From: SURF-21 sp964510515
GTDB taxonomy: Bacteria; Actinomycetota; Geothermincolia; Geothermincolales; RBG-13-55-18
Assembly (NCBI GenBank): GCA_964510515.1
Contig: CAZEAU010000001.1
Coordinates: forward strand, 182,325 to 246,324
Reading direction: 5' to 3'
Length of the DNA: 64,000 bases
Shown here: positions 16,736-24,693 of the stretch, one piece after another
Numbering within the stretch: position 1 is the stretch's first letter
Layout: the number at the start of each line of letters is the position of its first letter
Translations under genes and position numbers: made by a program
The notes under the pieces: generated by a model
Databases searched by the model: none
What the model was told of the DNA's origin: nothing
Seen by the model: only the letters and a program-made list of their open reading frames with translations

Positions 16736-16849
16736 GGTCTCGTTGAGCTCGATGGCAAGCGGTTCGATGATGCGACCTCCTTGTCTTCCGGGCTAAGGGC
16801 GCGAATGCGGCGGACGCTGCGCGCTTGCGCATCGCCGCGGCTGCCGTCA

Positions 16850-16855
16850 ATTATA
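16850..16855 (-). promoter_or_regulatory. putative -10 element of the aminotransferase operon
   Basis: Perfect TATAAT on the minus strand about 70 bases upstream of the ribosome site at 16775-16782. No consensus -35 at 17 bases. Confidence 0.4.
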
Positions 16856-16952
16856 GCGGAAGCTCCGCGACATGGAACAGCGGGCAAAGCGGGCGGAGCG
16901 AGGCGCCCCGGGGGCGGCCCGCGCCTGCGGGGAGGCGGGCGGAGCGGCCTCC

Positions 16953-17615
16953 TCAGATCCTGCCCAGCCGCGCTCTCGCTATCTCCCAGGCGTAGTCGTA
17001 GAGATGCATGCCCTTGGAGAGGGCCAGGGTCTCGCCGGGCTCCACCCCGATCTCGTCCGCCATGTACTCCTTGAGCAGCTGAATGCCCGCGAGGTTGCTG
17101 GGAAAGCCGGCCCAGAGGTCCCAGGAGCGGAAGTAGACCACGAAATGCAGCCTGCCCTCATTCTCATAGATACGGGTGTCTATCTGGCGCAGGCAGGGCG
17201 GGTCCTCGAGATAGATGGCCTCCGCGTCGCATACCGCCATGCAGGCTTGATTGGTGCCGAAGCCCTCCTCGCGGTAGATGCGGATGACCTCCTGTATCTG
17301 GCTCTCCAGGTACATGCCGTAGGTGTAGTCCTCGTTGTCCGCCTTCGAGCACGAGGAGCACAGCTTCTCCAGATATTCGTGCACGTATTCCATGTCCGTG
17401 GGCGGCGGGAGACCGATGCCGGGGGGGATATCGGGGATGAGGGGACGGGTCTCCGGGTAGAGTACCTTGACCACCACGAAGTCGAACTCCTTGCGCAGGT
17501 TTCCCTCGAAGCTGCCGTGGTCTATGCGGTATTCCCGGCCGCGGTCGAAGATGGCGTAGACGCACTGAAACCATGCGTCGGGCAGGTCCCTGGCCTCGAT
17601 GAAGGTAACGTCCAT
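16953..17615 (-). CDS. archaeal-type thymidylate synthase-like protein
   Basis: 220 residues resembling the short methanogen-type ThyA branch. The catalytic cysteine is in DPPCLRQID (compare PPC in ThyA), followed by the dUMP-phosphate arginine in FRSWDLWAGFPSNLAG, with the conserved Asn. YTYGMYL and SKGMHLYDYAW complete the signature set. The enzyme would methylate dUMP with methylene-tetrahydrofolate. Length is close to archaeal members and well below the 264 residues of E. coli ThyA. TGGAG sits 5 bases before ATG 17615. It stands alone on the minus strand. No ThyX or dihydrofolate reductase gene is visible in the window. Confidence 0.78.
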   Translation of the reverse strand: MDVTFIEARDLPDAWFQCVYAIFDRGREYRIDHGSFEGNLRKEFDFVVVKVLYPETRPLIPDIPPGIGLPPPTDMEYVHEYLEKLCSSCSKADNEDYTYGMYLESQIQEVIRIYREEGFGTNQACMAVCDAEAIYLEDPPCLRQIDTRIYENEGRLHFVVYFRSWDLWAGFPSNLAGIQLLKEYMADEIGVEPGETLALSKGMHLYDYAWEIARARLGRI

Positions 17616-17738
17616 GGCATCTCCATATCCCTCGCTCGTTCAAGGCGGTATTCAACGCCGCCCTCGAGTACTCCTCCACGCCATCATACATCAATCATCA
17701 CCCGTCGCCCCCTGCCCGCTTCCGCCCACGGCCGCGTC

Positions 17739-17747
17739 TGCTAGAAT
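17739..17747 (+). promoter_or_regulatory. extended -10 promoter element
   Basis: TGCTAGAAT, a TGn extended -10, about 50 bases before the dehydratase-activase gene. The -35 is not recognisable. Confidence 0.45.
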
Positions 17748-17797
17748 TACAGGCGTGTCCTGATCGCGCCGAGGAAAGAGGAGGGGACGCAAAACGG

Positions 17798-18601
17798 ATG
17801 GGCGAGACGATAGCGGTCGCGGGATGCGATGTCGGGTCCACCACCGGAAAAGCGTTGATCATGCGGGACGGCCGGGTGGCCGGGTATTCCATAATTCCCT
17901 GTGCGGTGCGCCCGGAGGTCACCGCCGAGCTCTCCCTGCAGGAGGCCCTGTCGCGCTCGGGGCTCTCCGCGCGCGAGGAGCTCGACTACATCGTGGGGAC
18001 CGGCTACGGTCGCATACGTATCCCTTTCGCCTCGGAGAACGTATCCGAGATCACCTGTCACGGCCTGGGCGCCTTCCACCTGCTGCCCGCGGCCAGGACC
18101 CTCATCGACATAGGGGGGCAGGACTGCAAGGTGATCAAGATAAGCTCCAGGGGCAAGGTGGTCGATTTCGCCATGAACGACAAGTGTGCCGCCGGCACGG
18201 GGAGGTTTTTCGAGGCCATGGCGCGCGTGCTTGAGATCTCCCTGCAGGAGCTCTCGCAGGCCTCCCTGCTCTCAAGCAAGCCCGCCCAGATCACCAGCCA
18301 GTGCAGCGTTTTCGCCGAATCGGAGGTCATCACCCTGCTCAGCGAGGGGGCGGACATATCCGACATCGCGGCCGGCATAAACGAGGCCATAGCGGCCAGG
18401 CTGGCCTCCATGGTGCGCAAGGTGGGGCTGGAGGAAGAGGTGGCGGTGTCGGGAGGATGCGCGAAGAACCGCGGCCTTATCGCGGCCCTGGAGAGGAAAC
18501 TGGGGGTCGGGGTGAAGGAGCTCTCCCTGGATCCCCAGGTCATAGGGGCGCTGGGTGCGGCCCTCGTCGCCGGGCGCCGTGCGGGCGGCCCGGAGGCCTG
18601 A
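17798..18601 (+). CDS. 2-hydroxyacyl-CoA dehydratase activase (BadF/BcrA/HgdC-type ATPase)
   Basis: 267 residues of the ASKHA ATPase fold. Phosphate-1 motif GCDVGSTTGKA, LIDIGGQDCKV, the cluster cysteine in NDKCAAGTGRF, a second cysteine in QCSVFAESEV, and the adenosine motif SGGCAKN. Dimers bridge one 4Fe-4S cluster and drive an electron, at ATP cost, into a 2-hydroxyacyl-CoA dehydratase or benzoyl-CoA reductase-type partner. No such two-subunit partner is visible here, so the electron acceptor is unknown. Next on the strand is an Fe-S/FAD oxidoreductase, and the two may cooperate. Oxygen-sensitive chemistry implies anaerobic life. Confidence 0.92.
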   Translation: MGETIAVAGCDVGSTTGKALIMRDGRVAGYSIIPCAVRPEVTAELSLQEALSRSGLSAREELDYIVGTGYGRIRIPFASENVSEITCHGLGAFHLLPAARTLIDIGGQDCKVIKISSRGKVVDFAMNDKCAAGTGRFFEAMARVLEISLQELSQASLLSSKPAQITSQCSVFAESEVITLLSEGADISDIAAGINEAIAARLASMVRKVGLEEEVAVSGGCAKNRGLIAALERKLGVGVKELSLDPQVIGALGAALVAGRRAGGPEA

Positions 18602-18649
18602 GGCTCGCCGCGCGGGAACGTGCACCGCGCTCGTTTTGCCGCGCATGCG

Positions 18650-18658
18650 TGTTACAAT
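18650..18658 (+). promoter_or_regulatory. extended -10 promoter element
   Basis: TGTTACAAT about 34 bases before the ATG of the ferredoxin-GltD gene. No matching -35 was found. Confidence 0.4.
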
Positions 18659-18691
18659 CTACGGCTGGAGGGGAAGAGGGAGGTTCTGCGC

Positions 18692-20458
18692 ATGGATGCA
18701 TCGACAAGTGTGGCGATCGGATACACTCTCGCCGGGCCCGGGGGGGAAGTGAGGAGCCTGCGCAAGCTGTCGTCCCCGGCGTCCGCCACGGACAAATGCG
18801 TGAACTGCGGTATATGCATCGTGGTATGCCCTACCGGGGCCAAGTACGAGGTGCAGCGGCAGATATGCCGCCTCTGCCCGGACTGCGCGCAGGGGCCGAT
18901 GATGTTTCCCCAGGATATGGAGGACCTGACCGCGCGCTCCTGCGCGTCCGCCTGCCCGCTGGGGCATTATCCCGAGGGCTACGTGAACCTGGTCGCCAGG
19001 GGGGACTGGAAGGCGGCCTGGGAAGTGGTGAGCGCCGTGAACCCGCTGCCGGGAGTGCTGGGCCGCATCTGCAACCGCCCGTGCGAGGAGGAATGCAAGC
19101 GCGGGACACTCATCGACAAGCCGCTGCCCATCAGGGCCCTGAAGAGGGAGATAGCCGACTGGGCGCATTCCCGCGGCCTGCGGGCGCAGCGTGCCTATCG
19201 CCGCCATATCGACGCCAGGGTGGCGGTCGCGGGAGCCGGGCCAGCGGGGCTGACCGCGGCCGTGGACCTGGCCCAGCGGGGATATCGCGTCACCGTTTTC
19301 GAGGCCGGTCCCTCCCCCGGTGGCATGCTGCGCCTGGCCGTGCCCTCCTTCCGCCTGCCCGAGGAGGTCTGGAGGAGGGAGTTCGCGGAGGCGCTGGGCG
19401 AGGGCGTGGAGGTGGTCTGCGGGGCGAGCGTGGGGACGGCCCCCACCCTGCAGGAGCTGCTGGAGGACGGGTTCAAAGCGGTTATCCTGGCCTTGGGGGC
19501 GGGCAGGGGAAAGAAGCTGGACATCCCGGGGCGGGATTTTGGCGGCGTGCACAGCGCCCTGGACTTCATGAGCGCGGTCAAGAGTGGAGCGACTCTGGAG
19601 ATAGGGAAGAGGGTGGCGGTCATCGGCGGGGGCAGCGTGGCCACCGACGTCGCGCGCACCGCGCTGCGCAAGGGCGCCCTGGAGGTGCGGATGATATGCA
19701 TCGAAGAGGAGTGCGAACTCCCCGCCTTGGCCTGGGAACTCGAGGAAGCGCGGAGGGAGGGCGTGCAGGTCGTCAGCGGCTACGCGCCGCTGCGCATCGA
19801 GTCGTCGTGGATGCGCGCGCAGGCGCTGGTGCTGGCGCGCGTGCGGGAGGTATGCTGCGACGCCGCGGGTGAGCTCAGGCCCGAGATCGACGAGAACCAG
19901 GTGTTGAGACTCCCCGCCGACACGGTTGTCTTCGCCGTGGGGCAGGCGGTGGACGCCGCCCTGATGGAGCGCTTGGGCCTGGAGACGACCCCCTCGGGTG
20001 CGCCGCGCACCGATGCCGGGGGCGCGGCTACCTCGCGGTGGGGCGTCTTCGTCGCCGGCGACATGGCGAGCGCGCAGGGCTCGGTGGTGGAGGCCATGGC
20101 CTCGGGCAGACATGCGGCCCGCGCCGTGGACTCCTATCTGGGGGGCAGGATATACGGGCCCAAGGCGCCGCCGCCGTCGCAGGCGCCTCGGGAAGAGAAG
20201 ATATTCCCCGTCCGCCTGGAGAAAGCGGAGCCCCTGGTCCTGCCCCGCCTCGGCGTGCAGGAGGCCCTGGCGGGCTTCGCGGAGGTTGACCTCCCGGCGG
20301 GTCGGCGGGAGCTGGAGGAGGACGCCAGGCGCTGCATGCGCTGCGGATACGTGCGGATAGACCATCAGCTCTGCGTGGGATGCGGGGCCTGCTGGGAGGT
20401 GTGCCCGGCGGGCGACGTGCTCACCATGGGCGCGCCGCACATGGGGGGTGAGGCGTGA
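18692..20458 (+). CDS. ferredoxin-GltD-type FAD oxidoreductase fusion
   Basis: 588 residues. An N-terminal ferredoxin-like part has CVNCGICIVVCP (Cys36, 39, 42, 46) and then CRLCPDC. A GltD-type helical Fe-S domain follows (SCASACPLGHYPEGY, ICNRPCEEECKRG). Next come two Rossmann motifs, VAVAGAGPAGLTAA near residue 176 for FAD and VAVIGGGSVATDVA near 308 for NAD(P)H. A C-terminal ferredoxin motif CVGCGACWEVCP ends the protein. It probably moves electrons between NAD(P)H and low-potential Fe-S centres. It ends with a TGATG overlap with the geranylgeranyl-reductase-like gene, so it is a natural electron donor for it. ATG 18692 follows GAGGGAGG. Confidence 0.87.
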   Translation: MDASTSVAIGYTLAGPGGEVRSLRKLSSPASATDKCVNCGICIVVCPTGAKYEVQRQICRLCPDCAQGPMMFPQDMEDLTARSCASACPLGHYPEGYVNLVARGDWKAAWEVVSAVNPLPGVLGRICNRPCEEECKRGTLIDKPLPIRALKREIADWAHSRGLRAQRAYRRHIDARVAVAGAGPAGLTAAVDLAQRGYRVTVFEAGPSPGGMLRLAVPSFRLPEEVWRREFAEALGEGVEVVCGASVGTAPTLQELLEDGFKAVILALGAGRGKKLDIPGRDFGGVHSALDFMSAVKSGATLEIGKRVAVIGGGSVATDVARTALRKGALEVRMICIEEECELPALAWELEEARREGVQVVSGYAPLRIESSWMRAQALVLARVREVCCDAAGELRPEIDENQVLRLPADTVVFAVGQAVDAALMERLGLETTPSGAPRTDAGGAATSRWGVFVAGDMASAQGSVVEAMASGRHAARAVDSYLGGRIYGPKAPPPSQAPREEKIFPVRLEKAEPLVLPRLGVQEALAGFAEVDLPAGRRELEEDARRCMRCGYVRIDHQLCVGCGACWEVCPAGDVLTMGAPHMGGEA

Positions 20459-21591
20459 TGGGCGCGAAATGGGACGTGATCGTGGTGGGGGCCGGCCCGG
20501 GCGGCAGCACCGTCGCCTCCCGACTGGCCGAGGCCGGGGTCGCGGTGCTGCTCGTGGACAAGGAGAGGTTTCCGAGGGAAAAGCCCTGCAGCGATATCTA
20601 TGGCCCCTTCGCATCGCGCACCTACGAGCAGCTGGGGGTGTACGAACGGCTCCAGGAGTCGGGATTCGTCTATAGCGGCGTGCTGCTCTCCAGCCCCGAC
20701 TATACCCCCGTTTACGGCCCCAACCGCAAGGGCCTGACCTGCCCGCGCCGTGTCGGCGACGCCATTCTCAAGGACAATGCCGCCAGGCTGGGGGCGGAGA
20801 CGAGGGAGGAGTTCTGGGTGAACGACCTCGTGGTGGAGGACGGGCAGGTATGCGGCGTGCGGGCCAAGTACCAGGGAGAGTTTCGGGAATACCGCTGCGA
20901 TATCGTCATCGGCGCCGACGGCTCGCATTCCTGGGTGGCGAAGAGGTTGGGCCTTTTTCTCGACGACTACGAACAGGTCTATCATGCCGGGAGGGCGTAC
21001 TACGAGGGCTGCGATACCCCGCTGCGCGACGTAGAGGTGCATTACGACCCCGGCTTCAACCCGGGGTTCGTGTGCCTGTCCCCCCATCCCGGTTACGGCG
21101 AGGTGGTCAACATGGGGGTGGGCATACAGATGTCGCGCTACGGCGGCAGCCGCCTCGATGCCGAGGAGATGGTGGCGAGGTTCGTGGCCGAGAGCCCGCA
21201 TGGAGAGAAGATGCGCGGGGCACGGCGCGTCTCCGACTGGATGGGGTGGCGCGTGCCCACCGCGGGCCAGATAGGCCGCAACTACGCGGCCGGGGCGATG
21301 CTCATCGGGGACGCGGGAAATTTCGTGGAGCCCTTCATACTCGAGGGAGTGGCGCCGGCCGTGAGGTCCGGCAATTACGCGGCGCGCATCGCCATCACCG
21401 CGCTGCAGGAGGGGGATTTCAGCGAGGAGTCCATGGCGCGCTACGGCGCCAAGTGGGAGGAGAAGATGGGCGTCCAATTGCAGGCGCTGCAGAGGATGGC
21501 GGCGACCGCGGCCGACGCGGCATCCCTCAACCGGGTATTTGCCGGCCTCAAGGACAACCCGGAGGCCATAACCAGGGTCTTCGGGGAATGA
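20458..21591 (+). CDS. geranylgeranyl reductase/FixC-family flavoprotein
   Basis: 377 residues. FAD motif VIVVGAGPGGSTVASRLAEAG at the N-terminus, PREKPCSD, the family GADGSHSWVAK motif and the GDAGNFVEP...GVAPAVRSG FAD site. Family members saturate isoprenoid double bonds (geranylgeranyl chains of archaeal lipids, chlorophyll or menaquinone) or, as FixC/ETF-QO relatives, pass electrons to quinone. They depend on a ferredoxin-type donor. The upstream gene ends in a ferredoxin domain and overlaps this start by one base, a strong functional link. Substrate unresolved; menaquinone or polyprenyl saturation is one possibility. Confidence 0.85.
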   Translation: MGAKWDVIVVGAGPGGSTVASRLAEAGVAVLLVDKERFPREKPCSDIYGPFASRTYEQLGVYERLQESGFVYSGVLLSSPDYTPVYGPNRKGLTCPRRVGDAILKDNAARLGAETREEFWVNDLVVEDGQVCGVRAKYQGEFREYRCDIVIGADGSHSWVAKRLGLFLDDYEQVYHAGRAYYEGCDTPLRDVEVHYDPGFNPGFVCLSPHPGYGEVVNMGVGIQMSRYGGSRLDAEEMVARFVAESPHGEKMRGARRVSDWMGWRVPTAGQIGRNYAAGAMLIGDAGNFVEPFILEGVAPAVRSGNYAARIAITALQEGDFSEESMARYGAKWEEKMGVQLQALQRMAATAADAASLNRVFAGLKDNPEAITRVFGE

Positions 21592-21608
21592 GCCCGGGGA
21601 GGTCGGGC

Positions 21609-22205
21609 ATGAAGGAGGGGAGCCGCTACCTGCTGGCGCTGTACGCCAGCCCTCGCCGCAGGGGAAACACCGCCCTGCTCCTCGACGCCATGTGCGAGGG
21701 CGCGGCGGAGGGAGGGTTCGGGGTCGAGCGCATACGCGTCGCGGAGCTGGATATACGCCCCTGCCGGGCCTGCGATTATTGCTTCCAGCAGGGGGAGTGC
21801 ATCCAGGACGACGACATGCAGTCCATATACCCGCACCTGTGCGAGGCGGGGGCGGTGGCCATGGCCGCCCCCATCTTCTCCATGAACGTCTGCGCCCAGG
21901 CCAAGGCGCTCATCGACCGCTGCCAGCGCCAGTGGTCGATAAAGTATGTGCTGAAGAGAGAGGCGGTCGACCCCGGGTTCGCCGCGCAGCGCAGGGGGTT
22001 CTTCCTCTCCTGCTGCGGCCGGGATCGGCCGGAGACCTTCGAATGTACCCGCCCCGTCATGGCCTATTTCTTCCATATCATCGGGGTGGGGAGGTGGGAC
22101 CCCATGACCTTCGCCGGCGTTGACGCGGCCGGTGAGATCCTCGAGGTGGAGGGGGCGCTGGAGGGCGCCAGGGAGATGGGAAGGGCGCTTGCCCTTGCGG
22201 CGTGA
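21609..22205 (+). CDS. iron-sulfur flavoprotein (NADPH-dependent FMN reductase family)
   Basis: 198 residues, flavodoxin-like fold. LYASPRRRGNTALLLDAM is the FMN-phosphate loop. The compact cysteine motif CRACDYCFQQGEC (Cx2Cx2Cx5C) is that of Isf-type iron-sulfur flavoproteins, which carry a 4Fe-4S cluster and FMN and accept electrons from ferredoxin. APIFSMNVCAQAKALIDRC follows. GGGGAGG lies 6 bases before the ATG, and the gene begins 17 bases after the geranylgeranyl-reductase-like gene, so it belongs to the same redox cluster. Partner unknown. Confidence 0.88.
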   Translation: MKEGSRYLLALYASPRRRGNTALLLDAMCEGAAEGGFGVERIRVAELDIRPCRACDYCFQQGECIQDDDMQSIYPHLCEAGAVAMAAPIFSMNVCAQAKALIDRCQRQWSIKYVLKREAVDPGFAAQRRGFFLSCCGRDRPETFECTRPVMAYFFHIIGVGRWDPMTFAGVDAAGEILEVEGALEGAREMGRALALAA

Positions 22206-22290
22206 TGCCCGGCAGGACGCCCCTCCCCGCCGCGGCGCCGCCGCGGCGCGCGGGCCTCTTTCGCCTGTGGCCGCCGGCACGGGGAGGGGC

Positions 22291-23037
22291 ATGGGGCCGG
22301 TTCGCGTGCCCGCCTACTCGGCATCCGCCGCTCTCTACGACATCATGGTGGGGCGCTTCGCGTTCGAGCACTGGAGGGAGAACCTGGAGCGGCTGGAGAG
22401 GCGCTGCGGGCTCGACCTCACTCGCGTCGCCGATGCCGCCTGCGGGACCGGGCTCGCAGCCGCCTATCTCGCGGGCAGGGGAGCGGAGGTCATCGCCTCC
22501 GACCTCTCGCCGCAGATGTTGAGGCAGGCCGCACAGCGCGCGCCGCAGGGCAGCCTCCTCTACATGCGTCAGGACATGCGCTACCTGCAGACGCCGCGCC
22601 CGGTGACCCTGGTCAATTGCGCCACCGATGCCCTGAACCACCTCCTTGCGGAAGCCGACCTGAGGCGAGCGCTGGCGTCCTTCCGCGCGGCGCTGTGCCC
22701 CGGCGGCTACGCCCTCTTCGACATGAACACGGCCTGGCAGCTGCGCGAGGGAGGCGACAGCGAGCCCTGGGAATTCGAGGTGGAGGGACGCCGCATGCGC
22801 TGGCTCAGCGACTGGGACGAGGCACGGGCAACCTCCACCCTGAGCATGGTCTTCATCGACCATGCAGGCCGGGGGAGGGACGTGCTGGAGAGGCATGTGG
22901 AGAGGGCCTACGAGGGCGCGTGGGTGCTGGCGGAGTTGAGGCGGGCGGGTTTCAGCGGCGCGGAGATGCTCGACGCGGCCGGCCTGGGCAAACCCGGAAA
23001 GCGCAGCAGGCGCCTGCTCTTCATCGCGCGCGCCTGA
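22291..23037 (+). CDS. class I SAM-dependent methyltransferase
   Basis: 248 residues. The SAM-binding motif I is VADAACGTGLAAAYLA near residue 48, then motif II ending ASDLSPQML, and motif post-II MRQDMRYLQ, as in the Methyltransf_25/ubiE-like families acting on small molecules. The sequence FDMNTAWQLREGG and the final beta strand RLLFIARA fit the family. The start ATG 22291 is close behind GGGGAGG (22281-22287); GTG 22306 is a second option. It is the last gene of the 17.8-23.0 kb cluster; a partial copy of its last codons follows at 23080. Confidence 0.82.
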   Translation: MGPVRVPAYSASAALYDIMVGRFAFEHWRENLERLERRCGLDLTRVADAACGTGLAAAYLAGRGAEVIASDLSPQMLRQAAQRAPQGSLLYMRQDMRYLQTPRPVTLVNCATDALNHLLAEADLRRALASFRAALCPGGYALFDMNTAWQLREGGDSEPWEFEVEGRRMRWLSDWDEARATSTLSMVFIDHAGRGRDVLERHVERAYEGAWVLAELRRAGFSGAEMLDAAGLGKPGKRSRRLLFIARA

Positions 23038-23107
23038 GGGGCAGGATGAGCTGGCCGGCGGAGATCTCCGGGCGCGCCATGCTCTTCATCGCGCGCGCCT
23101 GAGGGGC
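23015..23107 (+). repeat. 28-bp direct duplication over the methyltransferase stop codon
   Basis: TGCTCTTCATCGCGCGCGCC followed by TGAGGGGC occurs at 23015-23042 and again, identically, at 23080-23107. The first copy encodes the final LLFIARA and stop of the methyltransferase; the second sits in noncoding DNA 65 bases on. Confidence 0.8.
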
Positions 23108-23134
23108 GGGAGCGGCATCCCTGCCGCGGCGCCT

Positions 23135-23761
23135 TCAGCCGGGAGCCCGCACCCCCGCACGCCCCCCCGCACGGTCCTCCCAGTGCTCGGGCAGGAGCTC
23201 GAGCACGCGCTCCCTGATCAGCGCGGTTATCTGCGGAAGCACCTTGTGCGGCCTTCCCGCGAGCTGCGGGACCCGGAAGGGCTTGCCGACGTTTATGTGG
23301 TAGTCCTCTCCCTTGCTCTCGGTGATCCCCACCGGCAGCACCCGCACCCCGGTTTTCCAGGCAAAATAGGCTGCGCCATGGGTGAAGGGATGCAGGACCT
23401 CGTCATCGTGCCGCGTGCCCTCGGGGAAGATGCCCACGCAGTCCCCGCGGTCGAGATAGGAGATGGTGCGGCGGATGGCCTCCGGTCCGGGCCGCTCCCT
23501 GTCCACGGGATAGGCGAAGAAGGCACGCACCATCAGGCACTCGAGAAGCCCGTTGCGCGGGTCGAAAGCCTCTTTCTTGGCCATGTAGCGCACGGGGCGT
23601 TTGAGCATCAGGTTGACCGCGACGGGGTCCTTGCGGCTGTTGTGGTTGGACACCACGAGCAGGGCCTCTTTGCGGGGCACGCTCCCGTAACCGCTGCCGC
23701 GCAGGCGATAGGGCACGGCGATAAGGCGGAAAAGCGGCCATCCGAGGTAGAAACGCAGCAT
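23135..23761 (-). CDS. 1-acyl-sn-glycerol-3-phosphate acyltransferase (PlsC family)
   Basis: 208 residues. The catalytic HX4D motif is in SNHNSRKDP, and the phosphate-binding motif is GIFPEGTRHDDE. The N-terminal hydrophobic LRFYLGWPLFRLIAVPY suggests membrane association. It would acylate lysophosphatidic acid or another glycerophosphate at the membrane. ATG 23761 has GGAGGAG 6 bases upstream; open frame further upstream reads as low-complexity noncoding DNA and is not included. Confidence 0.9.
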   Translation of the reverse strand: MLRFYLGWPLFRLIAVPYRLRGSGYGSVPRKEALLVVSNHNSRKDPVAVNLMLKRPVRYMAKKEAFDPRNGLLECLMVRAFFAYPVDRERPGPEAIRRTISYLDRGDCVGIFPEGTRHDDEVLHPFTHGAAYFAWKTGVRVLPVGITESKGEDYHINVGKPFRVPQLAGRPHKVLPQITALIRERVLELLPEHWEDRAGGRAGVRAPG

Positions 23762-23994
23762 GTCTATCTCCTCCTCACCACGGTACGCGCCCCCACCGGG
23801 GGGGCCTTCGTGCGGGCCGGCACGCGCGCCCCGGCCGCTTTGCGGCGGAGATAATCGCGTCGGCCATTTAATGATATTATCAAGGTGATACGCTTGCACC
23901 AAGGATATTTCCAGGGGAGCGGGAGGGGCGCCATGGGGAAATCACTTGCCGGCGCCCGGGGACAGTGGAGGCGAGAGAAGGGAGGGCGTCCGCG

Positions 23995-24672
23995 TTGATC
24001 AAGCACAAAGCTTTCCTCTATTACTACGACAAGGCACCCGGCCTCGGCATCATCGCGCATAACGAGCCCGAGGGCTGGCGGAGGATCAACCTCTACGGTT
24101 TCGGCGTGGACATGGACAACTTCCAGAGGGGGATCGAGGAGGGTTGCGAGAACGACCTCCTGCGCGAGGGGGTGCTGGCGGCGAGGCCCGCGCAGTCCCG
24201 CGTGATCATCGCCGGCGGGGTGGTCTTCAAGGGCATCACCTTCCTGGCGGGAGAGGGGACGACGGCCTCCCTGTTCATGGACAGGCTGGAGCGGGGCCTG
24301 CCCGCCTTCCGCATCGTCGATACCCGCGCCATGCGGGTGGCGGATTCCATCTCGCCGCTGGAGGTGTACTGCTTCACTTACGGCAAGAAGGTCATCGGCA
24401 TATCGCGCGTGGTCTTCTTCGAGTACGCGACCCAGATGTCCCTGGTGGGAGTGTACCGCGACCAGGACCGTAATCTCCTGGACGAGCTGGGGAAAGAGCT
24501 CTCCGGGCTCCACCAGTACATGACCATACCCAACCCGCTGCGCACGGACGAGAGGGATGAGCGGGTGGAGGTGAACATGTTCATGATCCGCCACCCGGTG
24601 AAAGAGGAACTGCAGTCGGACTTCGTGCGGGCCATCCTCAAGACGCGCGACCTCGTCTTCTACACGGCCTGA
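23995..24672 (+). CDS. hypothetical protein, 225 aa
   Basis: No family recognised. It begins LIKHKAFLYYYDKAPGLG and ends AILKTRDLVFYTA, with mixed alpha/beta character and no membrane helix or obvious metal motif. Composition and codon use look like a real gene. The start is taken as TTG 23995 behind GGGAGGG; a GTG at 23965 is in frame but has no ribosome site. It is convergent with the DAHP synthase gene downstream and divergent from the acyltransferase gene upstream, so it is probably monocistronic. A TGATATTATCA near-palindrome at 23872-23882 lies in the shared upstream region. Confidence 0.65.
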   Translation: MIKHKAFLYYYDKAPGLGIIAHNEPEGWRRINLYGFGVDMDNFQRGIEEGCENDLLREGVLAARPAQSRVIIAGGVVFKGITFLAGEGTTASLFMDRLERGLPAFRIVDTRAMRVADSISPLEVYCFTYGKKVIGISRVVFFEYATQMSLVGVYRDQDRNLLDELGKELSGLHQYMTIPNPLRTDERDERVEVNMFMIRHPVKEELQSDFVRAILKTRDLVFYTA

Positions 24673-24693
24673 AAGGGATGGCGGCCCGGCCGC

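Noticed and set aside
14774..17074. 766-codon plus-strand frame
   Set aside because: Antisense to the aminotransferase and condensing-enzyme genes.
22120..22290. N-terminal extension of the methyltransferase
   Set aside because: The upstream in-frame part lies inside the flavoprotein gene and is Arg/Ala-rich; ATG 22291 has a ribosome site.
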